Origin: Bacteroidia bacterium
GTDB lineage: Bacteria; Bacteroidota; Bacteroidia; Flavobacteriales; Flavobacteriaceae
NCBI GenBank assembly: GCA_030427585.1
Contig: JAUIBW010000014.1
Location: forward strand, 1-64,000
Reading direction: 5' to 3'
Length of the DNA: 64,000 nt
Below, one piece after another: positions 24,208 to 33,682 of this stretch. Under the pieces are notes generated by a model. It was not told where the DNA came from. It ran no database searches and worked only from the letters and a program-made list of their open reading frames with translations. Each line of letters begins with the position of its first letter. Positions within the stretch are counted from its first letter, which is position 1. The position numbers and the translations under genes are program-made.

Positions 24208-24933
24208 TTATTTGAATAAAATTACCAACCCTCCAATTGCTGTCATGATTAAGATAAATTTTCGATATTGGTGATCTTTAAACCGCTTTACGACTTTAAG
24301 TCCAATTATGAATCCTAGTATAACTCCCGGAATCAAATATAAATCCACAGTTAACGATTGTGCATTTATAGTATCCCAGCTAAAGATATGAAATGGTAGT
24401 TTAAACAGGTTAATGATAAAAAAAAGCCAGGCAGCAGTACCGATAAATTCATTCTTTGGCATTCGGGTTGCCATAAAAAAGATATTGGTAAATGCTCCTG
24501 CCAGGTTTCCTATCATTGTGGTAAAACCTGCAGCAAATCCAGCGGTACTAATAAACCAAAGTTTGTCAGGGAAGTTTTTCTTGTCATACCGTTCTCCAAA
24601 AAACATGATGACCACACTGATAATGATGATGACGGCCATTCCTTTTTTAAATATATATTCAGGAAGGTCTTTCCCCACAAAAACGGCTACCAGAACTCCA
24701 CCAATCATCCATGGGAGAAATCGGAAGAGATATTTCCAACGGGCATGGCGGTTATAGTACAGTACAGCCAAAACATCTGCAAAAATTAAAAGAGGTAATA
24801 GTATTCCTGTAGATGCTTTTGCACCATGTGCCAATGCCATAAGGGTTACCACCACAATCCCCATTCCTTTAAGCCCCGATTTAGATACACCCAATATAAA
24901 AGCAGCAGTAAACGGAATAAGGTAAGAGGCCAT
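24208..24933 (-). CDS. TauE/SafE-family anion exporter
   Basis: A 241-aa integral membrane protein with about seven to eight hydrophobic segments and the family's repeat motif (LGVSKSGLKGMG near the start and AAGFTTMIGNLAGAFTNIF in the second half). Members export sulfite, sulfoacetate or related organic anions across the inner membrane. It is 9 bases downstream of the M1 peptidase gene and likely shares its transcript, though a functional link is not obvious. Confidence 0.85.
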   Translation of the reverse strand: MASYLIPFTAAFILGVSKSGLKGMGIVVVTLMALAHGAKASTGILLPLLIFADVLAVLYYNRHARWKYLFRFLPWMIGGVLVAVFVGKDLPEYIFKKGMAVIIIISVVIMFFGERYDKKNFPDKLWFISTAGFAAGFTTMIGNLAGAFTNIFFMATRMPKNEFIGTAAWLFFIINLFKLPFHIFSWDTINAQSLTVDLYLIPGVILGFIIGLKVVKRFKDHQYRKFILIMTAIGGLVILFK

Positions 24934-24942
24934 TTTATAATA

Positions 24943-26565
24943 CTACAGTTCTTTTACATCTACATAAAAATTAGGATCTACAGTAAGTTTATTTCCTTTA
25001 ATATCTTTTGTCTGCCAATTGGCATTAGGTTGTATCCATTCTGGGTTGCCATCAATGAAGAGACGTACAGGCATATCAAATTTATCTATGATATTACTAT
25101 AACGATATTTTAATTTACCGTTTTTAAAGTTATATTCGAGAACAGGTATTTTTATAGTTCTTAGATACTGATCAAAAAACTGGGTTAAATCGATGTTAGT
25201 TTCTTTACTGATATAATCTTCGATCTGTTTTGTTGTCACTGTCTTATGATAAAATGTAGCATTAAGCCCTCTTAGGACAGATCTCCATTTTTCATCATCT
25301 TCTATAAGTTGTCGAAGTGTGTGTAACATATTTGATCCTTTAAGGTACATATCACCTGATCCTTCATTATTTACATTATATGTTCCTATAATTGGGGAAT
25401 CATTTTGGATTTTTTTTCTGGTTCCTATAACATATTCTGAAGCGGCCTTTTTTCCATAATGATAATCAAGAAAAAGACTTTCAGAATATGCTGTAAAACC
25501 TTCATGAATCCACATGTCTGCAGCATCCTTATAGGTAATATTATTAGCAAACCATTCATGACCAGATTCATGAATAATAATAAAATCAAATTTCAATCCC
25601 CATCCTGATCCAGAAAGGTCATTACCAAGATATCCATTTGTATATTTGTTTCCATAAGTGACAGAGCTTTGATGTTCCATCCCAAGATAAGGTACTTCTA
25701 CCAGTTTATAGCTATCTTCATAAAATGGGTAAGGGCCAAACCAATGTTCAAAGGCTTTCATCATCTTTGGGGCATCTTTAAATTGTTTTTTTGCTTTTTC
25801 CAGGTTGTCTCTTAATACATAATAATCCATATCGAGTTTACCTTTTTCTCCTTCATATTGTTCTCCAAAATGCACATAATTCCCGATATTGATATTTACA
25901 CCGTAGTTATTGATAGGATTACTAACGAACCAATGATATGTTTTGGTATCATTGTCATGTTTTTCTGTTTCACGCAATCGACCATTAGATACATTCATAA
26001 GAGTAGATGGTACATTAACACTAATTAGCAAACTATCTACTTCATCATACATATGATCTTTGTTGGGCCACCAAACGCTGGCTCCTAATCCCTGGCATGA
26101 GGAAGCCACAAAATGTTTTCCATTTTGATCTTTTTTCCATGAAATACCGCCATCCCAAGGTGCCTGAACGGCTTCGCGAGGCTTACCACTATAGTATACT
26201 TCTATTGTATTTTTGCTATTTTCTTTTTGTGCTCTTGATAGTGTTATAAAATGAGCATTTCCTTCAGATATTACTTGTAATGGTTTATTATCCTGAAGTA
26301 CTTTTTCTATTTTTAAAGGGGGTTGCAGATCGATTTGCATTACGTTATGCTCTTTCAATACTTTATAATGAATTGTATTTTTTCCTGAAATGGTTTTTTT
26401 ATCCGGGTCTACAGCAATATCAAGATGGTAGTAGGTTAAATCCCACCAAGCTCTTTCGGCAGTTATTGACCCTCGTAATGAATCTTGCCTGGTAAATTGT
26501 GACTCTTGTGCAGATAGTAGAGTAAGGCTTAAAATGCTAAAGGCTATAGTATAGAATGTCTTCAT
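24943..26565 (-). CDS. M1-family aminopeptidase
   Basis: A 540-aa secreted protein (signal peptide ending LLSAQE). The N-terminal beta domain (YYHLDIAVDPDKKTISGKNT) is followed by the GLGAS/GxMEN-like region (LGMEHQSSVTYGN) and the zinc motif HESGHEWFANN with the third ligand in WIHEGFTAYSES. The C-terminal helical domain is short. M1 enzymes remove N-terminal residues from peptides, here in the periplasm or outside. It is followed by the TauE/SafE gene at 9 bases, and an M28 peptidase gene lies upstream, so the region is devoted to peptide use. Confidence 0.9.
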   Translation of the reverse strand: MKTFYTIAFSILSLTLLSAQESQFTRQDSLRGSITAERAWWDLTYYHLDIAVDPDKKTISGKNTIHYKVLKEHNVMQIDLQPPLKIEKVLQDNKPLQVISEGNAHFITLSRAQKENSKNTIEVYYSGKPREAVQAPWDGGISWKKDQNGKHFVASSCQGLGASVWWPNKDHMYDEVDSLLISVNVPSTLMNVSNGRLRETEKHDNDTKTYHWFVSNPINNYGVNINIGNYVHFGEQYEGEKGKLDMDYYVLRDNLEKAKKQFKDAPKMMKAFEHWFGPYPFYEDSYKLVEVPYLGMEHQSSVTYGNKYTNGYLGNDLSGSGWGLKFDFIIIHESGHEWFANNITYKDAADMWIHEGFTAYSESLFLDYHYGKKAASEYVIGTRKKIQNDSPIIGTYNVNNEGSGDMYLKGSNMLHTLRQLIEDDEKWRSVLRGLNATFYHKTVTTKQIEDYISKETNIDLTQFFDQYLRTIKIPVLEYNFKNGKLKYRYSNIIDKFDMPVRLFIDGNPEWIQPNANWQTKDIKGNKLTVDPNFYVDVKEL

Positions 26566-26684
26566 CTATGGTATGTTTATTCTCAATTATTATATTTATA
26601 TGTTTAACTGTTAGATCAGTAGAATTCGCATAATAATCAATTTTGTATTAGTTTCGAAATTATTAGCGGACTCTTTTTTGTACT

Positions 26685-28022
26685 TTATCTAAAAGTTTCT
26701 GATGGAAATACAACCGGGCTCTCATGGCCATTTTTTCCGACAGTGGCTATTCCGAAGAAGAAATTGTCAATAACAATGCCACTTAGAAGAAAATTGTCTA
26801 CATTTCCTACAAAACGGCTATGATCCCATGTAGGAGAAGTCGTATCTCTCCAGTATATTTTGTAACCTTTGATGTTAGGATCGTTGGCTTTTTTCCATTT
26901 AAATTTTACTGAAGGCTCTACAATCCCGCCTATTTTTACTTCGGATGGGGCAGGGGGAGCCCAGGCAATGCTTGCTAAATTTATAGCATTAACTGCGGTA
27001 AGTTTGGCTGCGTAATCAAAATTAACATGCTCTACAATGTCTCCGTATTTGATTCCGTTTTCTTCACGAATATTTTGATGTTGTTGCGTATAATTTTCAT
27101 GTGCTTCCATAATTCGAATTCCGGCATAGCCTAAATCATTGAAAGGCCTGTGATGCCCACCACGCCCAAAACGATCTAAACGATAAATCATCATTGGGTT
27201 CATCTCTGGCATATAGGTTTTTACATTTTTATGCACATATCGAGCCAATTGACGTGAAACCCCATCAACTTCTCCACCATAAAAACGTCTACGTTTTACC
27301 GTTTTTTCATCATCGGTAAGGTTGGTAGGCTCAGAAAATATTCTAAAAGCTCGATTATCAATAACTCCGTCTACTCCTTTAATATTTCCAATCATATCAT
27401 TATTAAGTATTCCTATAATATCCCAGCCTTTGTTTTTAGCGTATTTTGCTAATCCACCACCACCGAAGAGGCCTTGTTCTTCTCCAGACAATCCAACATA
27501 AATAATACTGTTCTCAAAAGTGTATTTTGATAATACTCTTGCGGCTTCAATGGTTCCTGCCATCCCGCTAGCATTATCATTTGCACCAGGAGCATCGGTA
27601 GTAAAATCCATAGTATCACTGGCCCGAGAATCGATATCTCCACTCATAATAATATAACGATTAGGATACTTTGTTCCTTTTTGTATAGCTACTACATTTA
27701 CAACCCAAGCATCATGAGGTACTCTGGAGCCCATATCTTTGGTTACGAAATCTTTTTGATAAAATACATCTAAACAATTTTTGCACTGTTTAGAGATATT
27801 TTCGAATTCTGTTTTGATCCACCTTCGGGCTGCTCCAATACCTCGTGTTTGAGAGATAGTATCACTAAATGTATTACGAGTTCCGAAATTTGCTAATTTT
27901 TTAATATCGGTTTTAATTCTATCTGCAGAAACTGCATTGATGATATCATAAATACGTTGATCTGTTTGCGCGGTTAAAATGGTAGTTAATACAAGTAGGG
28001 TAGTAGTAAAAAATGTTTTCAT
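26685..28022 (-). CDS. Secreted M28-family peptidase with C-terminal FnIII-like domain
   Basis: A 445-aa protein with signal peptide (TTILTAQ). The M28 core shows GANDNASG (D149), SGEEQGLFG (E181/E182), LNNDMIGN and a late EAHENYTQQH. At the first zinc ligand, where most M28 peptidases have HYD, this one has GDIDSR (D129), so the site may be altered or use aspartate. Residues ~355-445 (PSEVKIGGIVEPSVKFKWKK, KGYKIYWRDT) look like a fibronectin type III domain. It is probably exported to degrade peptides. The start at 28022 is well placed for the signal peptide. Confidence 0.85.
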   Translation of the reverse strand: MKTFFTTTLLVLTTILTAQTDQRIYDIINAVSADRIKTDIKKLANFGTRNTFSDTISQTRGIGAARRWIKTEFENISKQCKNCLDVFYQKDFVTKDMGSRVPHDAWVVNVVAIQKGTKYPNRYIIMSGDIDSRASDTMDFTTDAPGANDNASGMAGTIEAARVLSKYTFENSIIYVGLSGEEQGLFGGGGLAKYAKNKGWDIIGILNNDMIGNIKGVDGVIDNRAFRIFSEPTNLTDDEKTVKRRRFYGGEVDGVSRQLARYVHKNVKTYMPEMNPMMIYRLDRFGRGGHHRPFNDLGYAGIRIMEAHENYTQQHQNIREENGIKYGDIVEHVNFDYAAKLTAVNAINLASIAWAPPAPSEVKIGGIVEPSVKFKWKKANDPNIKGYKIYWRDTTSPTWDHSRFVGNVDNFLLSGIVIDNFFFGIATVGKNGHESPVVFPSETFR

Positions 28023-28105
28023 TTGTATGAATTTGATCGCCTAATTTAAAGAAAAGAGACAAGTAATGATGATCTCTTAACAAATATATAAGATGTTGAT
28101 ATACA

Positions 28106-29635
28106 TCACTGAATAAAAACAACTTTGGCTATTTTCTCATTTTTTACTTCATAAATTGCAATGGCGCTATAATGTTGTTTATTAATAGTCAAGAATTCTT
28201 CATCAATTACAACATTACCCATAACGATCCTGTTTTTGATTTTACAATTAAGATCAGGTGTGTTATTAAAGAAATCGGCATATCCTTTTTTGATATTTTC
28301 ATGACCTTTATATAAAAATTTATAAGGAAAATTGTAGACTTTTATATCTTCGGTATACGTAGCAACAAAAGCATCAATGTCTCTTGTGTTGTATGCATAG
28401 AGTTGTTTATCAATGATGTTTATAGTACTTTTTTCAATAGTATTATCATGTTGAGGTCTAATAAAAGTAACCTTGGCAATCTTTCCATTTTTAATTTCAT
28501 ATATAGAAATAACCCTTACTTTTCGATCACTATACGTAACATATTCTTCGTCGATTACTTTATTACCAAGTACAATACGATGTTTTATTTCACAAAATAA
28601 ATTAGGTTGATTCTTAAATTTTTTGTCATAATATAGGCGCATAGCTTCTTTGCCCTTATATCGTACTGTATTTGGGAAGTCATAAATTAATACATTGTCA
28701 TTATATGTAGCTAAAAAAGCATCTATATCTCTGGCATTATAAGCATCTAATTGTTTTTGAACAATATGTTCGGGAGATACATCCGATACTACAGCGAGCA
28801 TATTTCCGGTAGTATTTGTTGCTATTCTGGAAATATTACCAATTTCTTTATCCATAAAAGTATAAAAGATGTTCCAGCCGGCATCTGTTTTTGGATTAAA
28901 CTTAAAAATCTGGTTTTGTTTTCCCATTAGGATAGTACCATCTGGTAACCAACACATATCTTCCGATCCTGGTATTGTATTTGTGATTTTTTTGGTAGCT
29001 CCGGTAATAGGATCAATCGATCTAATTTCCCAATTTTTATTCTCTTTACTGATATAGCTAATTAGATTCGAATTTGGTATTTTATGTAATGACCTTCCTA
29101 CTTTTTTCTGAAAAGTATGATTGGTATTTTCTTTTATGTTAGATACTACTAATGACATTGCGTTATCTTCGAGTACCGATGAAACCAATATATCTTGATT
29201 AAACCAGGTATGATACCCTACTTTAAGTCCTTCTAATAGAATTTTAGATTCTCCTGTTTTATAGTTATAACGATATAGGAGTTGTTTACCATCCTGATCA
29301 AGACGAATAGAAGAAACTTCATTTTTTCCCGGGATTTTAGTAGGAGAGTATTCACTACCGTTTTTGGTTTCTGTAATCCAATCTACATTAGCTTTTTTAC
29401 TATCATATACAGCTATATCTGTTTGTTCATTACGTGTAGAGGAAAACAAAACCATGTTATCATTAAAGATATAGGGTTGATTATCATACCCTTTGTTGTT
29501 AGATATGTTTCTTTGATTGTTAAGTTTGATTGTATCTCCTTTTTTGATGATATCAAAAAGATATACTTCAGTATCGGTTTGTGAGAAAGTGGATATTGTA
29601 GTGAGCACTACCAAAAGAACAATTGTGTGTTTCAT
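28106..29635 (-). CDS. TolB/WD40-like protein fused to two NTF2-like domains
   Basis: A 509-aa secreted protein (signal ending ISTFSQ). Residues ~30-300 contain PD40/TolB-type propeller repeats (NMVLFSSTRNEQTDIAVYDS, SIRLDQDGKQLLYRY, PGSEDMCWLPDGTILMGK). Residues ~315-410 and ~415-509 are two homologous SnoaL/NTF2-like domains: QLDAYNARDIDAFLATYND and QLYAYNTRDIDAFVATYTED open them, and IYEIKNGKIAKVTFI and IYEVKNEKIAKVVFI close them. The tandem is a recent-looking internal duplication. The function is unknown; propeller binding plus small-molecule pocket is a reasonable reading. Confidence 0.7.
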   Translation of the reverse strand: MKHTIVLLVVLTTISTFSQTDTEVYLFDIIKKGDTIKLNNQRNISNNKGYDNQPYIFNDNMVLFSSTRNEQTDIAVYDSKKANVDWITETKNGSEYSPTKIPGKNEVSSIRLDQDGKQLLYRYNYKTGESKILLEGLKVGYHTWFNQDILVSSVLEDNAMSLVVSNIKENTNHTFQKKVGRSLHKIPNSNLISYISKENKNWEIRSIDPITGATKKITNTIPGSEDMCWLPDGTILMGKQNQIFKFNPKTDAGWNIFYTFMDKEIGNISRIATNTTGNMLAVVSDVSPEHIVQKQLDAYNARDIDAFLATYNDNVLIYDFPNTVRYKGKEAMRLYYDKKFKNQPNLFCEIKHRIVLGNKVIDEEYVTYSDRKVRVISIYEIKNGKIAKVTFIRPQHDNTIEKSTINIIDKQLYAYNTRDIDAFVATYTEDIKVYNFPYKFLYKGHENIKKGYADFFNNTPDLNCKIKNRIVMGNVVIDEEFLTINKQHYSAIAIYEVKNEKIAKVVFIQ

Positions 29636-29792
29636 TGTTTTTGTTTTCTAAAATACATTGAAATATTGACGTTATTCTTAAGTAAATGTTAATGAACGTA
29701 TTTAGCCTTTTTTAATTTGCTAAAAAATGTTGTTTTTAGCTTTGTTAAGAATGATATCTATATTTGATTTTTAGAAAAAATAAAATTAATCA

Positions 29793-29822
29793 AAAAACCC
29801 AGAGCGTTAGCTCCGGGTTTTC
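29793..29822 (-). terminator. Rho-independent terminator of the SusCD operon
   Basis: AAAACCC, GAGC, loop GTTA, GCTC, GGGTTTT form a strong stem ~65 bases after the stop codon at 29885; on the minus strand it is followed by TTTTTT. This defines the end of the SusC-SusD-metallopeptidase-DUF4302 transcript. Confidence 0.85.
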
Positions 29823-29884
29823 GAAAGTTGAGTTAGAAAGGCTATTGAGGGAACAATAGTTTATTGTGTATATTGTTGATAAGA

Positions 29885-31222
29885 TTAGATTCCATACACA
29901 GAGAATCTAAAATTGGGGAAATTCACACTTGTAAGTTGAAATGATGGATTTGAAGCAAAAGTACTTTCATCAGTTTCTTGTATGTACCATCCCCCTGCAT
30001 CGATTAACAAGAGAAGTACACTTACTACATCATCTACAGGATCTGTAGCACCAAGAAATGTAAGTGTAAGTTTTTCCCCAGGGTTTTTTGTAAAATTAAA
30101 AGCAGCAGTTAGAGGTCCGTTAGGCCCAGAAACTCCTCTAAACTCTATACCGTGTACACCTGCACCAAATTGATTCATTCTAATATCTAAACCAAATGCG
30201 TTAACACTTTTAAGTAGGTGTAAAAAGTCGGGAGAAGTTCGCTGTAGGTAAAATTGCGAAGTATCATCAAAATATAAATATCTTGGGAACCTTGTATCAA
30301 AAGCATCTACATCAGTAGAAAATAAAGCAGGAACAGGACCTGTAGCAACAGGTGCCAAATCATAACCAATCACAGTATTTAATCCACCATCTGTAGAAAC
30401 AAAAGTATTGGTAGCCTCATCAAAAGTAAAAGTAGAAATATCTAAGCCGTTTACCTGTAAAGCGGTTCCGAAATTAAATCCAACGTCTGTACCTGCTATA
30501 GGGTAATTCGTAGATGTTATATTTCCTGTTGATTGATCAAAAGTTGTAATTACTCCTACTCTGGCAGATTCGGCATAAGCAAATGTACCGTGAAATAAAG
30601 GAGGATCTGTAGGCGCTGCATTAGGATCTGTAACAATTATATTTCTAAGGAAACGATTACTATCATGACCTAAAGCAATCTCTTCGTAAGAATCTCTCGC
30701 ATTTGTAACCCGTTCTTTTTCTCCTTGAGTTGCTTTTTCGAATACAACTATAGTGATATCATCTTCATCGGTATCGGTTTTACTTCTAAACTCGATTCGA
30801 TCTGCCTCGACTTTTTGGAAAATAAATTCGAATTCTGCTTTTAAATTAAACCCATTGATTTCGAAAAGATTATGAAAAGTAGAGTAGTTTTCGAATACTA
30901 ATTCTGGAAAATGGGCTTTTCCTACTCTATAAGTTGTTTCAAGATCTTGTGCTCCCAGAGCATGATCAGAAACAATTTCTACAGTATTATCAGTATTAAA
31001 ATCTAAGAAAATGTTATAAAAACCTACGCTGTTATTGGGTTGGTAAACAAGTTTCCATCCAAATTCAGAATCAGTAAGTGTTTTTTTATAATTTTCTAAA
31101 AGAGCATCAACACGGCTATCGACGTCTTGATCAAATAACGGTTCTACTTCATTATCGTTACTACAGGCCATAAAACCCAGAGTAATCAATAGTAACGTAT
31201 ATATTTTTATGTTTTTTAACAT
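29885..31222 (-). CDS. DUF4302-type lipoprotein
   Basis: A 445-aa lipoprotein (ITLGFMACSNDNE). The mature start SRVDALLENYKKTLTDSEFGW followed by KLVYQPNN is the hallmark of the DUF4302 group, surface lipoproteins that accompany SusCD pairs together with a zinc metallopeptidase. It is the last gene of the operon, 17 bases after the metallopeptidase gene. It is expected on the cell surface; the function is not known. Confidence 0.75.
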   Translation of the reverse strand: MLKNIKIYTLLLITLGFMACSNDNEVEPLFDQDVDSRVDALLENYKKTLTDSEFGWKLVYQPNNSVGFYNIFLDFNTDNTVEIVSDHALGAQDLETTYRVGKAHFPELVFENYSTFHNLFEINGFNLKAEFEFIFQKVEADRIEFRSKTDTDEDDITIVVFEKATQGEKERVTNARDSYEEIALGHDSNRFLRNIIVTDPNAAPTDPPLFHGTFAYAESARVGVITTFDQSTGNITSTNYPIAGTDVGFNFGTALQVNGLDISTFTFDEATNTFVSTDGGLNTVIGYDLAPVATGPVPALFSTDVDAFDTRFPRYLYFDDTSQFYLQRTSPDFLHLLKSVNAFGLDIRMNQFGAGVHGIEFRGVSGPNGPLTAAFNFTKNPGEKLTLTFLGATDPVDDVVSVLLLLIDAGGWYIQETDESTFASNPSFQLTSVNFPNFRFSVYGI

Positions 31223-31239
31223 GTCTTTCTAATGTTTAA

Positions 31240-32175
31240 TTAGTTAATACTGTTTAAAAATTCGTCTCTTAATGTTAAAAGATCGATTCCGACATCTTCT
31301 TTCATGTATTTTACTACAGCGTCATATTTTTGTTTAATACGAGCTTTACCCGTATTTATTTCGGCACAATTAGCCGGAGCTCCTGGATCAGAACAGTCAA
31401 TAGGGGTGATATAAGTAGTTTCAAAAACAGCAGGATCAGTCGTAACAATACGAGCTATGATTTCTGCAAAATCTTCTCCAACTGCAGAAGTACCATAAGG
31501 AGTTACCATACCTCTTACAATTGCGTTGTTTATTGATCCTGCACTATTTTCGTCTCCACCTACAATTAGAGATGTCCATGTTCCTTGCGATGTATAGTCA
31601 TCACTTGAGATTTTGAAAAAAGACTCTACATCAAAATTGAAATTCTGATCTACAATATGTGCAAATTCATGATGTAAGGTTCTAAATGTTTGTATAATCC
31701 ATGCAGTATTATCTGGGGCAAAGTTATTAGCTTGTGTAAGTGTAACTCTTACTCCGGCATCTGCAACTCCAAGTGTGATCGTACCATCACCATTGAATAG
31801 AGGAGAACCTATTAATACAATTTCTGCAGGGAAATACGTTTTTAAGAAATTTTCTCCCTGATCTGAAGCTTTGTTATAAGGCTCTATCCATGCTTGCTTA
31901 ATTAATTCGGCAATGGGTTGTACCACATCTCTGCGTGGTGGTACAGCAGATTTTGTAGGATCTATATATCGATCTACAAATTTATATATTACATTACACC
32001 CATAAGGATCTCTAAACTCTTGTTTAAGGAATATATCAAGCGGATCAGTTGATTCAACTTCTCCTTCAAAAATAGTCGTTGGTTGTAACGTTTCTTCTCT
32101 ATCACATCCAGATATTACTATTAAACCTAGGATGATAAACAATATTTGTTTTATTAAAATTTTTGATGTTTTCAT
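31240..32175 (-). CDS. Zinc-binding metallopeptidase lipoprotein of the SusCD locus
   Basis: A 311-aa lipoprotein (ILGLIVISGCDREE) with an HEXXH-type motif in TLHHEFAHIVDQ at about residue 170, and downstream acidic residues (EDFAEIIARIV) that may complete the zinc site. This family sits after SusD in many Bacteroidota loci thought to process proteins or peptides at the cell surface. It lies 12 bases downstream of the SusD gene. This supports a peptide or glycoprotein substrate for the locus, rather than a simple glycan. Confidence 0.8.
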   Translation of the reverse strand: MKTSKILIKQILFIILGLIVISGCDREETLQPTTIFEGEVESTDPLDIFLKQEFRDPYGCNVIYKFVDRYIDPTKSAVPPRRDVVQPIAELIKQAWIEPYNKASDQGENFLKTYFPAEIVLIGSPLFNGDGTITLGVADAGVRVTLTQANNFAPDNTAWIIQTFRTLHHEFAHIVDQNFNFDVESFFKISSDDYTSQGTWTSLIVGGDENSAGSINNAIVRGMVTPYGTSAVGEDFAEIIARIVTTDPAVFETTYITPIDCSDPGAPANCAEINTGKARIKQKYDAVVKYMKEDVGIDLLTLRDEFLNSIN

Positions 32176-32187
32176 AATTAATATTTT

Positions 32188-33669
32188 TTATCTAGGGTTT
32201 GGGGTTAATCCAAATGAAATAGCATCATCAGGAATTTGTATTGCTTTTCTTAGATCGTTTGCAGTAAGTTCAAAAGTTCCTCCACCTTCACTTACAGGTA
32301 ATACATGAGTAACAGGAAGATTAAATCTTTTGATATCAAACCAGCGTAATCCATGATCTATAAACTCCTTTTTTCTCTCGTCTAATAATAATTGAGTAAT
32401 AGCATCGGTTTCGCTACTTGCAGAATAAAATGTAACAAGAGCGGCAAGGTCGTTATATTGATTTCCTGCATATCTATTATTAGCAATCAAATTAATATCT
32501 GCCAATGCTGCAGCCTGATCACCAAGAAATAAGTTAGCTTCGGCTCTGTTTAATATTACTTCTTCTCCTTTTAACTCTTGAGAAATATGATATGCTAATC
32601 CCGAATTAGAAGAAAGATTTTCTCTAAAGAAATATTCTCTAAGTCTAGAAAGGTATCTGGCATCTGTAGCTACATTCCAGATTCCTGTAGATGTTCTTGC
32701 ATCTGCCACGTTAAATATATTTGCGAATGTATTGTTAATACCAGCACTATTTAATCTATACCCGATACTACGACGTTGGAATGTGCTAAATTTTTGAACA
32801 ACTAATACATTACTTTCGTCTTCTGGGCTACCATATTTATCGGCAATATCATTATAACCCGATCCTGTAAGCGTAGCATAATCTTTAATATAGGTCTGTG
32901 GAGAACCTCCAAGAAATAAATCACTATATGTTTTACACTTAGCATAATCTCTTTTCCATAAGTAAAACCTTGATGCAAAAGCCTGAGCAGCTTTTTTAGT
33001 AAAATGATACTTTTTTGTCCCCGAGAAAAAATCATCCTTGATTAGGGCTAATCCTTCTAATAAATCTTTTTCAACAAGGTTGTAAACTTCAGCCACTGTA
33101 TTACGCGTGTAAGTTGGTAGAAATTCGGTCTCAGGCTTTAATACATAAGGTACTCCTAAATTTGAAGAAGCATTTTGATCATAATGCATACCAAACATGT
33201 TTACTAACATGAAATGGTTATATGCTCTAGCAAGAAGAGCCTCGCCTTTTACTGCATTTTTTAAATCTTGATCTCCTTCGAGATTATCAATTACAGCCAA
33301 TACTTCATTGGTCTGTGCAATAGCTTCATAGGTTTGATCCCAAAAATACGTTGGAGTATCTTGAAAAATAGCGGTTACATTATCCCAGGTATATATCTGA
33401 GTATCCTGAAGTCTAATTGTATTTCCTCCTGAAGTTTGTATAACTCCTCCAGAATCTGGATTTCCTGTTGGTCCTACTAAGTCTGTGTATGCATCTGTAA
33501 AAGCATAACTACCTTGTGAGTAAGCATCTGCTACCACTTTGGCAGCTTTTTCAACAGTATCTAATTCTAATCTATCATCTGGAGCTTCATCCAAATAATT
33601 CTCACAACTTGAACCAATGGTTACAAGAAGTAGTAGTAATATATATGATGTTAATTTATAATTGTTCAT
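32188..33669 (-). CDS. SusD/RagB-family nutrient-binding lipoprotein
   Basis: A 493-aa lipoprotein. I start at MNNYKLTSYILLLLLVTIGS (33669), which gives a proper signal and lipobox cysteine (SSCENYLDEAPDDRLE); starting earlier would overlap the SusC gene and spoil the signal. The TPR-like helices (ALLARAYNHFMLVNMFG), the conserved ending ERKKEFIDHGLRWFDIKR, and the final LTPNPR are typical. SusD acts as a lid on SusC at the outer membrane. It is 13 bases after SusC. Length is at the short end of normal. Confidence 0.9.
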   Translation of the reverse strand: MNNYKLTSYILLLLLVTIGSSCENYLDEAPDDRLELDTVEKAAKVVADAYSQGSYAFTDAYTDLVGPTGNPDSGGVIQTSGGNTIRLQDTQIYTWDNVTAIFQDTPTYFWDQTYEAIAQTNEVLAVIDNLEGDQDLKNAVKGEALLARAYNHFMLVNMFGMHYDQNASSNLGVPYVLKPETEFLPTYTRNTVAEVYNLVEKDLLEGLALIKDDFFSGTKKYHFTKKAAQAFASRFYLWKRDYAKCKTYSDLFLGGSPQTYIKDYATLTGSGYNDIADKYGSPEDESNVLVVQKFSTFQRRSIGYRLNSAGINNTFANIFNVADARTSTGIWNVATDARYLSRLREYFFRENLSSNSGLAYHISQELKGEEVILNRAEANLFLGDQAAALADINLIANNRYAGNQYNDLAALVTFYSASSETDAITQLLLDERKKEFIDHGLRWFDIKRFNLPVTHVLPVSEGGGTFELTANDLRKAIQIPDDAISFGLTPNPR

Positions 33670-33682
33670 AATTAATCTTTTT

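Noticed and set aside
23846-24933. A complete lanthipeptide gene cluster with the TauE/SafE protein as exporter
   Set aside because: TauE/SafE proteins move small anions, and the terminator and gene order link that gene to the M1 peptidase. No modification enzyme is present.
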